A stretch of 13,165 nucleotides of DNA from an uncultured Oscillospiraceae bacterium. Lineage in GTDB: Bacteria > Bacillota > Clostridia > Oscillospirales > Acutalibacteraceae. Position numbers and translations under genes: made by a program. The notes under the pieces were generated by a model. The model was not told the origin of the DNA and did not search any database. It saw nothing but the letters and a program-made list of their open reading frames with translations. This document shows, one piece after another, positions 1 through 6,391 of this stretch (positions within the stretch are counted from its first letter, which is position 1; each line of letters starts with the position of its first letter). The stretch is taken from positions 1 through 13,165 of the forward strand of contig UQFM01000051.1 of assembly GCA_900540295.1 (NCBI GenBank). The letters are read 5' to 3'.

Positions 1-27
1 GGGCTCGGAGATGTGTATAAGAGACAG
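1..27. other. Nextera/Tn5 sequencing adapter remnant
   Basis: These bases match the end of the Illumina Nextera read-2 adapter, including the complete 19-base Tn5 mosaic end at 9-27. They are not genomic. The short reading frame beginning MCIRDS at position 11 is the usual translation of this adapter and should be ignored. The adapter truncates sigE, so genomic sequence starts at 28. Confidence 0.97.
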
Positions 28-300
28 CAATCCGATTGTACCGATAGAAATTAAATCCTCAACGTTTACGCCTGAATTCTCAAACTTTTTGGCGATATAC
101 ACAACCAAACGTAAATTATGTACAATCAAATCCTCCCGTACACCCGTTTCCCCTGCCGAAAGACGTGACAAAAGTCTTTCTTCCTCTGCTTTTGACAGCG
201 GCTCGGGCAAGGTTTCGGGACCGTTTATATAGTGAATGTCTTCCCGAAGAAACAACGCACGAATTTTTTGCAGAATCGCTTTTAGTTTTTGCATGTACAT
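28..300 (-). CDS. sigE: pro-sigma-E, early mother-cell sporulation sigma factor (N-terminal part)
   Basis: This is the first 91 codons of the precursor of RNA polymerase sigma factor E (SpoIIGB), which drives early mother-cell transcription during sporulation. The frame runs off the contig into adapter, so no stop is present. The N-terminus is an amphipathic, basic pro-sequence (MYMQKLKAILQKIRALFLRE), followed by INGPETLPEPLS, which resembles the region around the B. subtilis pro-sequence cleavage site. Sigma region 2 then begins with NLRLVVYIAKKFENSG and EDLISIGTIGL, the hallmark of SigE. The chosen ATG at 300 has AGGAG nine bases upstream (310-314); an in-frame ATG at 294 would be badly spaced. 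It follows spoIIGA, whose product cleaves pro-SigE, and overlaps the end of that frame. Regions 2.2 to 4 are missing only because of the contig end. Confidence 0.95.
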
Positions 301-1156
301 TTTCTGTATCTCCTCTTTCAAAGAAATCACTGCACAGCAAAACCTCATATTCCGTACCCGAAAAATCCGCTTTGCTTTGTGCTAATAAAATATTGGTAAC
401 TGTATAGTTTCGTTTCGGAACACAAATGCTGTCCGCATAAAACGCTTTCAAAACGCCTTCTCCGCCTACTGCCGTATACGGAATCAAGCGCAAATCTTTT
501 GAACTTGCAGGTACGGCATCAGATTCCATAAAAGCCTGCAAATCCGGCGGTGCCAATATTTTGGAAAGCCGGCTCGAAACCACCAAAACAGGCGTGTGGG
601 AAAATCCGTCTGTGAGCGCATGCCCTGTATCCAGCAAAGCCTTTGCGCACACGGTTTTTCCGCTGTTTGTAATTTCCACATCATATATCACGCTGTCAGG
701 TGCGCGTCTGTGAAGCAGACGGCAAAAACAGGTTAACAGAACGTAACAGGCAACGGAAGTAATCAATAAAATTTTTATATCGATATCAAAATACACGGTT
801 CCGTTTTGGTACACCATACCGTTTGGACGAAAGAACAGCCAAATCGCCAACATCGCGCCCGCGAATCCGAAATTCACCGCGAAAAAAGCGAAAAAAGTCT
901 TTGCAAAAAATTTTTTGTTATGTATCGGAAATGTGACAAGCACCATAAGAGCAGAAACGAAAAGATTCATAAAAGTACTGACAAAAATCGGTAGCTGTGG
1001 CAAAAATATTGTTAAAGAATATATACTGCCAAGCAATGCGCCAAGCACAATTCGTTTCCGCGTACACCGCATCCGAAGCAAAATTTTTGTTACCGACAAT
1101 AAAAAATAATTTACAAACAGATTGGTGACCATCAAAACATCTGCATATACAACCAA
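116..1156 (-). CDS. spoIIGA: SpoIIGA, sporulation sigma-E processing aspartic peptidase
   Basis: This is a membrane-embedded aspartic protease that removes the pro-sequence of sigma E at the asymmetric septum, in response to SpoIIR from the forespore (family knowledge). The N-terminal half shows five hydrophobic segments, starting VVYADVLMVTNLFVNYF. The soluble half holds the catalytic motif LLDTGHALTD, with Asp about residue 176, close to Asp183 of B. subtilis, and the conserved stretch LRLIPYTAVGGEG. I choose the TTG at 1156 as start because it gives the canonical start MVVYADVL and lies downstream of the predicted transcription start. The longer TTG at 1177 sits in the terminator T-tract. 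The frame is 346 codons plus stop, against about 309 in B. subtilis. The excess is a basic tail of about 60 residues read out of frame through sigE. Homology appears to end near YEVLLCSDFF (about 320). Confidence 0.93.
   Translation of the reverse strand: MVVYADVLMVTNLFVNYFLLSVTKILLRMRCTRKRIVLGALLGSIYSLTIFLPQLPIFVSTFMNLFVSALMVLVTFPIHNKKFFAKTFFAFFAVNFGFAGAMLAIWLFFRPNGMVYQNGTVYFDIDIKILLITSVACYVLLTCFCRLLHRRAPDSVIYDVEITNSGKTVCAKALLDTGHALTDGFSHTPVLVVSSRLSKILAPPDLQAFMESDAVPASSKDLRLIPYTAVGGEGVLKAFYADSICVPKRNYTVTNILLAQSKADFSGTEYEVLLCSDFFERGDTENVHAKTKSDSAKNSCVVSSGRHSLYKRSRNLARAAVKSRGRKTFVTSFGRGNGCTGGFDCT
310..314 (-). promoter_or_regulatory. sigE ribosome binding site
   Basis: AGGAG on the minus strand, nine bases before the ATG at 300. 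It lies inside the spoIIGA frame and selects the MYMQKL start of pro-SigE over the internal ATG six bases later. Confidence 0.8.
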
Positions 1157-1175
1157 ATCCCCACCCGCTTTACAC

Positions 1176-1214
1176 AAAAAAATCCGATACCCATATTATA
1201 TCGGTATCGGATTT
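1176..1214 (-). terminator. intrinsic terminator after ruvX, end of the pyr operon
   Basis: The minus strand has a perfect 12-bp inverted repeat, AAATCCGATACC (1203-1214) and GGTATCGGATTT (1180-1191), with an 11-base loop (1192-1202). It is followed directly by a run of seven T (complement of 1176-1182, three of them in the stem). It lies 26 bases beyond the ruvX stop and so closes the PBP-pyr-ruvX operon. The loop also contains the -10 box of the next transcription unit, spoIIG. Confidence 0.88.
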
Positions 1215-1228
1215 GAAATTTTGTCGTA
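1195..1228 (-). promoter_or_regulatory. probable spoIIG promoter with Spo0A-box-like element
   Basis: On the minus strand there is a perfect -10 TATAAT (complement of 1195-1200). Upstream, complement of 1222-1227, is ACGACA, matching TTGACA at 4 of 6 positions, with a 21-bp spacer. The plus-strand sequence TTTTGTCGTA (1219-1228) overlaps this -35 and matches the Spo0A box core TGTCGAA at 6 of 7. The B. subtilis spoIIG promoter is known for sigma-A-like hexamers with an abnormally long 22-bp spacer and Spo0A bound at the -35, so the arrangement agrees well. A start near 1188 would give a leader of about 30 bases to the TTG at 1156 and exclude the upstream arm of the terminator hairpin. Assignment is by inspection only. 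Confidence 0.65.
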
Positions 1229-1240
1229 TTGTGGGCAAAT

Positions 1241-1654
1241 TTAATTTTTCGTTTTGCGCAAATAATCTTCTAAAATAATTACGGCGGAAACCGCATCCAC
1301 AATCTCTTTTCGCTTTTTCCCGCGCGTATCCGTCGCGTTCAGCATTTGATGTGCGGAAACGGTTGTCAACCGCTCATCCTGAAAATCCACGGGTATATTT
1401 GCGGTTTCTGCAAGCAATGTACCGAAAGCACGGCAAGCTTCGGCACGGAAGCCCTCGGTGCCGTCCATATTTTTCGGCAGTCCCAAAATAATTTTTTCAG
1501 CCCGTTTTTCTGCGGCGATTTCCGCAATACGCATCGACAGCCGCGCCTCGTCCCGTTCACGAATTACCGTAACCGGTGAAGCCATAAATTCAAGTTTGTC
1601 GCAAACCGCAATGCCTGTACGAACATCGCCGTAATCCACTGCTAATATTACCAT
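1241..1654 (-). CDS. ruvX: RuvX/YqgF family nuclease (Holliday junction resolvase-like, pre-16S rRNA processing)
   Basis: This 137-residue cytoplasmic protein of the RNase-H-fold YqgF family is implicated in 16S rRNA 5' end maturation and formerly called a putative Holliday junction resolvase. The family motifs are all present: AVDYGDVRTG with catalytic Asp7, GLPKNMDGTEG (58-68), DERLTT with Glu94, and VDAVSAVIILEDYL with Asp120. Length is normal for the family (about 135-150). The ATG at 1654 overlaps the pyrD stop by seven bases, and TAAGG lies just upstream, so translation is probably coupled to pyrD. It is the last gene of the operon before the terminator at 1176-1214. The function is unrelated to pyrimidine synthesis, so it probably just shares the transcript. 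Confidence 0.95.
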   Translation of the reverse strand: MVILAVDYGDVRTGIAVCDKLEFMASPVTVIRERDEARLSMRIAEIAAEKRAEKIILGLPKNMDGTEGFRAEACRAFGTLLAETANIPVDFQDERLTTVSAHQMLNATDTRGKKRKEIVDAVSAVIILEDYLRKTKN

Positions 1655-2559
1655 GGCTGAACCTTACCGACAATGTCCGTAACAGATTTTTCACCGTGCG
1701 CATCCAAATACGCATTTAGTCCCTCAATCACTTTGAGCGGTGTAAATGCATCGGTAAAATTCGCTGTGCCGATTTGTACGGCGGTCGCGCCCGCCAAGAG
1801 CATTTCCACGGCGTCCTGCCATTTGGTAATCCCGCCCAAACCGATTACGGGAATATGCACGCGGTTTGCCGCCTGCCAAACCATACGCAGTGCCACGGGG
1901 AATACAGCCGCGCCCGACATACCGCCTGTGTTGTTTTTAAGAAGCGGACGGCGACTTTCGATGTCAATCTTCATACCGGTCAATGTGTTAATCAAAGAAA
2001 CGGCATCTGCTCCGCCCGCCTCTGCGGCGGCGGCAATTTCGGCAATATCCGTAACATTGGGGGTCAGTTTTACAATTAAAGGCTGTTCTGCGACAGCTTT
2101 TACCTGCTTTGTAATATTTTCGACACTTTGCTGCAACGTCCCGAAAGAAACACCGCCTTCTTTGACATTGGGGCATGAGATGTTCATCTCAATCATATCT
2201 ATCGGTGCACCCTGCAAACGGCGCACAGTTTCAACATAGTCTTCTACCTGACTGCCCGCGATGTTCGCAATAACAACGATATCCGTATTTTCAAGCAACG
2301 GTAAATCGTGCTGTAAAAATCCGTCCACACCGGGATTCTGTAAGCCGACGCTGTTGAGAATTCCCGACGGCGTTTCTGCAATACGCGGAGACGGATTTCC
2401 CATACGCGGTTCTAAAGTTGTCCCCTTGCAGGAAATACCGCCCAGTTTGGAAATATCATACAGCTTTGCATACTCCTGCCCGAAACCAAAAGTACCGCTT
2501 GCTGTAATCACGGGGTTTTTAAAGTCAACGCCCGCAATATTCACACGTAAATCAGCCAC
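1648..2559 (-). CDS. pyrD: dihydroorotate dehydrogenase type IB, catalytic subunit
   Basis: This FMN enzyme oxidises dihydroorotate to orotate, the fourth step of UMP synthesis, and works as a heterotetramer with PyrK using NAD+. The 303-residue length fits class 1B. Visible motifs are ASGTFGFG (20-27), SCKGTT with Lys45, NSVGLQNPG (69-77), and NISCPNVKEGG, whose Cys129 is the active-site base typical of class 1 enzymes. LIVKLTPN, LINTLTGM and GLGGI near the C-terminus make the FMN phosphate site. I choose the GTG at 2559 because a strong AAGGAGG lies nine bases upstream; reading further upstream runs through the pyrK frame and has no homology. It overlaps the pyrK stop by eight bases and the ruvX start by seven. 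Confidence 0.97.
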   Translation of the reverse strand: MADLRVNIAGVDFKNPVITASGTFGFGQEYAKLYDISKLGGISCKGTTLEPRMGNPSPRIAETPSGILNSVGLQNPGVDGFLQHDLPLLENTDIVVIANIAGSQVEDYVETVRRLQGAPIDMIEMNISCPNVKEGGVSFGTLQQSVENITKQVKAVAEQPLIVKLTPNVTDIAEIAAAAEAGGADAVSLINTLTGMKIDIESRRPLLKNNTGGMSGAAVFPVALRMVWQAANRVHIPVIGLGGITKWQDAVEMLLAGATAVQIGTANFTDAFTPLKVIEGLNAYLDAHGEKSVTDIVGKVQPW

Positions 2560-3319
2560 CGAAATCAACCTCCTTCGCGTTGAATACAGGACCGTTTTTG
2601 CACACGTGGCGCATATGGTCGCCGTCTGCTTCGTGTGTCTTGCAAGCACAGACCAAACACGCTCCGACGCCGCAGCCCATGCGCTGCTCCAAAGAAACGA
2701 AGCACTGTACGCCCTTTTGTGCGCACATATCTGCAACGCCTCTGAGCATCGGCATAGGACCGCAGGCATACACCACACAGTCGGGATTCTCGGAAAGCTT
2801 ATCTTTTAAAACATCGGTGACAAAGCCCTTTACGCCGTAAGAACCGTCGTTGGTGGTGACTTCAACCGACTGACAACACCCTTTAAAATCATCCAGCAAA
2901 ATCACTTGCGCCGCAGAACGGAAGCCCAATATCGCCTCGGCATTTGCACCGTATGCCTGTGCCGCCCCGAGCATCGGCGGGCATCCGATACCGCCGCCGA
3001 TAAAAATTGCACGCTTTTCCTGATTCGGGAAAAATCCGTTGCCGAGCGGACCTAAAACATCCAATTCATCGTCCGCTTTACGCGCGGCAAGCCATTCCGT
3101 GCCTTCCCCGCGCACTTCAAACACCAAAGTGATTGTGCCGTTTGCTTTATCAATTTCACAAATAGAAATCGGTCTGCGCAACGGCTTCTCACCGCAGCGA
3201 ATATTGACAAACCGACCGCACCAACTCTCCTCTGCCAATTCTGCACAATCCAAAATCAAACGGTAGGTCGTCGGATTCAACTGTTCCATGGATTTAATTT
3301 TATAACAGGACTGAAACAT
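2552..3319 (-). CDS. pyrK: dihydroorotate dehydrogenase electron transfer subunit (FAD, 2Fe-2S)
   Basis: This 255-residue flavin and iron-sulfur subunit passes electrons from PyrD to NAD+. It belongs to the ferredoxin reductase-like family. The FAD-binding signature RRPISI is at about 48-53, followed by the NAD/FAD domain motif FIGGGIGCPPM (106-116) and YACGPMPML (184-192). The C-terminal cluster cysteines are C216, C221, C224 and C240 in MGCGVGACLVC and HVC, the expected PyrK spacing. The start is uncertain: the ATG at 3319 gives the family-like start MFQSCYKI, while an in-frame GTG at 3346 would add nine residues. Neither has a close Shine-Dalgarno sequence. The nearest one, AAAGG, lies beyond a hairpin (3333-3373). 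The gene overlaps pyrD by eight bases. Confidence 0.94.
   Translation of the reverse strand: MFQSCYKIKSMEQLNPTTYRLILDCAELAEESWCGRFVNIRCGEKPLRRPISICEIDKANGTITLVFEVRGEGTEWLAARKADDELDVLGPLGNGFFPNQEKRAIFIGGGIGCPPMLGAAQAYGANAEAILGFRSAAQVILLDDFKGCCQSVEVTTNDGSYGVKGFVTDVLKDKLSENPDCVVYACGPMPMLRGVADMCAQKGVQCFVSLEQRMGCGVGACLVCACKTHEADGDHMRHVCKNGPVFNAKEVDFGG
2569..2575 (-). promoter_or_regulatory. pyrD ribosome binding site
   Basis: A full AAGGAGG on the minus strand, nine bases before the GTG at 2559, inside the last codons of pyrK. It fixes the start of pyrD at a GTG and makes the TTG immediately after it unlikely. Confidence 0.85.
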
Positions 3320-3332
3320 ACATTTGCCAAAT

Positions 3333-3373
3333 GATACGAAATTCACAAAACGAAAGCATTTTGTATCCGTATC
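3333..3373 (-). repeat. imperfect hairpin between carB and pyrK
   Basis: Two nested 6-bp inverted repeats: GATACG/CGTATC outer (3333-3338 and 3368-3373) and ACAAAA/TTTTGT inner (3345-3350 and 3359-3364). The loop is 8 bases and the internal bulge is asymmetric, 6 against 3 bases. It fills most of the 75-base gap between the carB stop and the pyrK ATG. A Shine-Dalgarno-like AAAGG sits just 5' of the hairpin in the transcript and the ATG 13 bases after it. Folding could bring them closer or define an RNA end; this is inference. There is no T-run, so it is not an intrinsic terminator. Confidence 0.45.
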
Positions 3374-3394
3374 AATCCTTTCTACAGAATATTT

Positions 3395-6391
3395 TTACAG
3401 CTTCTGCACACGGATTTCTTCTACGGTACCGTTCTCCGCCAAACACGCCGACAGTGCAGATGCTGTTTCAACAGACGGCAAGACAGGAATGCGGCGCAGA
3501 AGTGCCGTACGGCGAATCCGCACATCGTCCGAATTGGTTTTCGGTCCGCTTTGTGCCGTGGAAACGAGGTAAGACAAACGGTTTTTCGTAATCAGCGTCA
3601 GTGTATTCGGCTCACCCTCGTGAATTTTTCGCACCGCATTTGCCGCAACATGATTCGCATTTAACAGCTTCGCCGTATTTGAGGTCGCATAAACTTTAAA
3701 ATCTTGCTTTAAAAATGCTTCGCCTAACGGAACAGCCGCCTGCTTGTCCGAATCCGCTACGGAAATCAGTACACCGCCTGTGCGCTTAATACGCATACCC
3801 GATGCAATAAAGCCTTTTAAGAGTGCTTCTGCAAAAGTGTCTGCGACACCCATGACCTCACCCGTAGACTTCATTTCCGAACCGAGCCGAACGTCAGCAC
3901 CCTCTAACTGTGCAAAACTGAATACAGGTACCCGTACAAAATATTTGGAAGGTTCTCTGTAAAGACCTGTACCGATACCAATGTCCCGCAGAGATTCCCC
4001 GAGCATCAGACGCGTGGCAAATTCCACAATCGGTAATGCGGAAGCTTTCGTCATAAAAGGAATGTTCCGTGTCGCGACAACGCTTGCACTCCTGACATAC
4101 AATTCATTATCATACACAACAAACTGAATATTCAGAAGCCCGCGAATTCCCAATTCATGCACCAAACGCGCTGTATATTCCACCACCTTGTCTTTGATAC
4201 CGTCCGACACAGACACCGACGGATAAACAGAAATAGAGTCGCCCGCATGCACCTGCGTTTTTTCGATGTGCTCACAGATTCCGGGAATCAAAAATTCTTC
4301 GCCGTCTGTCAGGACATCCACTTCAATACCTTTCCCGATTAGTCCCTTGCGGTTGCCCGTGTGGCGGATATTGAGCTTATCCAAGATATCAAAAAACTCT
4401 ATCTGGTTTTTAAGCGCCTTGTGCACAGCCGCATCCGCACCGTAAACAGTCACACCCATACCGCGCAGAATCTCCGATTTTCGCAGAGCTTCGCCGCCGC
4501 CGAATACCAAAATTGCACCGTCGGGCTTTTCTGTCACCGCAACACTTTCAATATCTTCTTCGGTTATCGGGTCCACATACAATTTATCTGCCGCGGCAAA
4601 ATCTGTCGTGTTCGCCGCAGGATTGTTGTTGAGCATTACGGTTTCATACCCGAAGTCACGCAAGGTATAAAGCGCCTGATATGCCGCGTAGTCTCTGTCC
4701 GTACCGAGACCGACAGAGGTGGGACCTGAACCGACGACCAAAATCTTTTTCTTTTCGGCAGGATGTGCCCGCAGAAACATTTCCGCTTCATTTTCTTCAT
4801 CCCATGCCGAATAAAAATAGGGCTTTTGCACATCGTATTCCGCCGCGCAGGTGTCTACTGTATTATATGAAGAACGCGCTTTAAAATCCAAAGATTCGCA
4901 ATCTGTCAACTGTAAAATGACAGAATCTAAAAATCCGATGGACTTCGCATATAAATACGTTTCTTTTGTAAAATTCGTACGCAGAACGGATTCTGCATCG
5001 GCGATGTTTTTAAGCTTGGCTAAGAAAAACGAATCAATGTTTGTCTGCGCATGCAGTTCCGCCAACGAAAAACCGCGCTTAATGGCTTCGTAAACCGCAA
5101 ACACACGTTCATTGTCGCACAGAGCCGGCAAATCTTTAATTTCGGCATCTGTCTTTAAACGAAGTTTCGGAAGAGAAATATGCTCGGTTTTGGGGTTCAC
5201 GGAACGAATTGCCTTTAAAAATGCCAATTCAAAACCCGTGCCAATCGCAAATGCCTCGCCGGTCGCTTTCATGGTTTCATCCAACTGACGTGCCGCATCA
5301 TCAAAATTCTCAAATGACCATTTCGGCATTTTTACGGCGCAGTAATCAATTGCAGGTTCATTTGCCGCCGTTGTTTTTCCCGTAATTTCATTTTGAATCT
5401 CATATAGCCGATAACCGAGTGCAATTTTTGCACAAACCGAGGCAATCGGATAGCCCGTCACTTTGGAAATCAGCGCCGTTGTACGATTCAACTGCGGTTC
5501 TGCGCCTAAAACAAAGTACTCTCCCGTAGTGGGATGCAGTGCAAAACGAACCAAACAGACCCCTTCGATTTTCAAATGGCGCGCGAGTTTTCTTGCGGCA
5601 CGGCGCAGCATAACAGCCTCGGCATCCGTTAAGGTCTGCGCGGGCAAAACAACAATACTGTCGCCCGTATGCACCCCGACAGCATCCATGCTTTCCGTAC
5701 TGCAAACACTGATACAGTTCCCGTCCGTATCACGGATACAGGCAAATTCGATTTCTTTGTAACCGTCTACGCATTTCGACAGCAAAGCCTGTCCAACCAG
5801 CGATTTTCGGACGCAATCTGTAAAACAGGCAAGCAATTCTGCTTCTGTATCACAGCGTACAAAAGCACCGCCCTCTGCAGAAAAAGCCGCTTTACAGGAA
5901 ATGGGATATCCCGCAGTTTCCGCAAACTGCAGCGTTTCGGTTTCAGAGCTGACAATCGCTGTAGGTAAGTAAGGCTCATTTGCTTCCTGCAACATATTTT
6001 GAAGTGCTTGTGCATTTCGGACACTTTTGATAACATCTGGCTGTGCGCCGAGTAAAACCGCATGATGCTCAGCCAAATAACCATTCTGCGCAAGCTCCAA
6101 ACAAATTTCCAAGCCTGTTTTTCCGCCCGCAGTCGCAAGTACGGCATCAGGCTTTTCAATTTCGATAATCTTCTTAATTGTTTCGCCGTTTAACGGTTCC
6201 ATATATACAGAATCCGCCAAGCGGCGGTCTGTCATGACCGTTGTCGGATTGGAGTTTACACAGACAACCTCAATCCCTTCCCGCTTCAAAACACGGCACA
6301 TCTGTGTACCCGCATAATCATATTCGGACGACTGTCCGATTACAACAGGACCTGCGCCGACGACTAAAATCTTTTTAAACGCATGTTTCAT
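3395..6391 (-). CDS. carB: carbamoyl-phosphate synthase large subunit homologue, probably catalytically inactive
   Basis: This 998-residue protein has the CarB architecture over its length (E. coli 1073). It has an N-terminal half beginning ILVVGAGPVVIGQ, an oligomerisation region (VDTCAAEYD), a C-terminal half, and an allosteric domain (GGVLISVADSDK, YATSNTAK). Conserved framework motifs persist, such as VNSNP, HTGDSI, TGYPIA and KSTGEVMGV. The active sites do not. Compared from memory with E. coli, R129, R169, Q285, E299, N301 and R303 become A127, K167, R282, G296, E298 and Q300. In the second half E841, N843 and R845 become S768, S770 and V772. About 60 residues including the RPSYVLGGRAMEIV segment are missing around 677-688. 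The frame is otherwise clean and starts at an ATG overlapping the carA stop by four bases. It is probably not able to make carbamoyl phosphate. Confidence 0.9.
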   Translation of the reverse strand: MKHAFKKILVVGAGPVVIGQSSEYDYAGTQMCRVLKREGIEVVCVNSNPTTVMTDRRLADSVYMEPLNGETIKKIIEIEKPDAVLATAGGKTGLEICLELAQNGYLAEHHAVLLGAQPDVIKSVRNAQALQNMLQEANEPYLPTAIVSSETETLQFAETAGYPISCKAAFSAEGGAFVRCDTEAELLACFTDCVRKSLVGQALLSKCVDGYKEIEFACIRDTDGNCISVCSTESMDAVGVHTGDSIVVLPAQTLTDAEAVMLRRAARKLARHLKIEGVCLVRFALHPTTGEYFVLGAEPQLNRTTALISKVTGYPIASVCAKIALGYRLYEIQNEITGKTTAANEPAIDYCAVKMPKWSFENFDDAARQLDETMKATGEAFAIGTGFELAFLKAIRSVNPKTEHISLPKLRLKTDAEIKDLPALCDNERVFAVYEAIKRGFSLAELHAQTNIDSFFLAKLKNIADAESVLRTNFTKETYLYAKSIGFLDSVILQLTDCESLDFKARSSYNTVDTCAAEYDVQKPYFYSAWDEENEAEMFLRAHPAEKKKILVVGSGPTSVGLGTDRDYAAYQALYTLRDFGYETVMLNNNPAANTTDFAAADKLYVDPITEEDIESVAVTEKPDGAILVFGGGEALRKSEILRGMGVTVYGADAAVHKALKNQIEFFDILDKLNIRHTGNRKGLIGKGIEVDVLTDGEEFLIPGICEHIEKTQVHAGDSISVYPSVSVSDGIKDKVVEYTARLVHELGIRGLLNIQFVVYDNELYVRSASVVATRNIPFMTKASALPIVEFATRLMLGESLRDIGIGTGLYREPSKYFVRVPVFSFAQLEGADVRLGSEMKSTGEVMGVADTFAEALLKGFIASGMRIKRTGGVLISVADSDKQAAVPLGEAFLKQDFKVYATSNTAKLLNANHVAANAVRKIHEGEPNTLTLITKNRLSYLVSTAQSGPKTNSDDVRIRRTALLRRIPVLPSVETASALSACLAENGTVEEIRVQKL

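Noticed and set aside
11..232. Plus-strand frame starting MCIRDS
   Set aside because: The start is translated Nextera adapter, and the rest is antisense to sigE.
1157..1177. Longer TTG start for spoIIGA at 1177
   Set aside because: It sits in the terminator T-tract, only about ten bases from the predicted transcription start, and adds non-homologous residues before VVYADVL.
1673..2239. Plus-strand open frame of 188 codons opposite pyrD
   Set aside because: Lies wholly antisense to a clear pyrD, has no ribosome binding site or recognisable domain, and has a composition typical of a shadow frame.
3312..3356. A 19-codon leader-like frame (MLSFCEFR...) before pyrK
   Set aside because: The AAAGG sequence is too far from its ATG, and there is no regulatory codon bias or attenuator; probably chance.
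3395..6391. Frameshift or sequencing error as cause of the CarB changes
   Set aside because: All the altered motifs lie in one uninterrupted frame, with good alignment immediately on both sides; several changes need more than one base.
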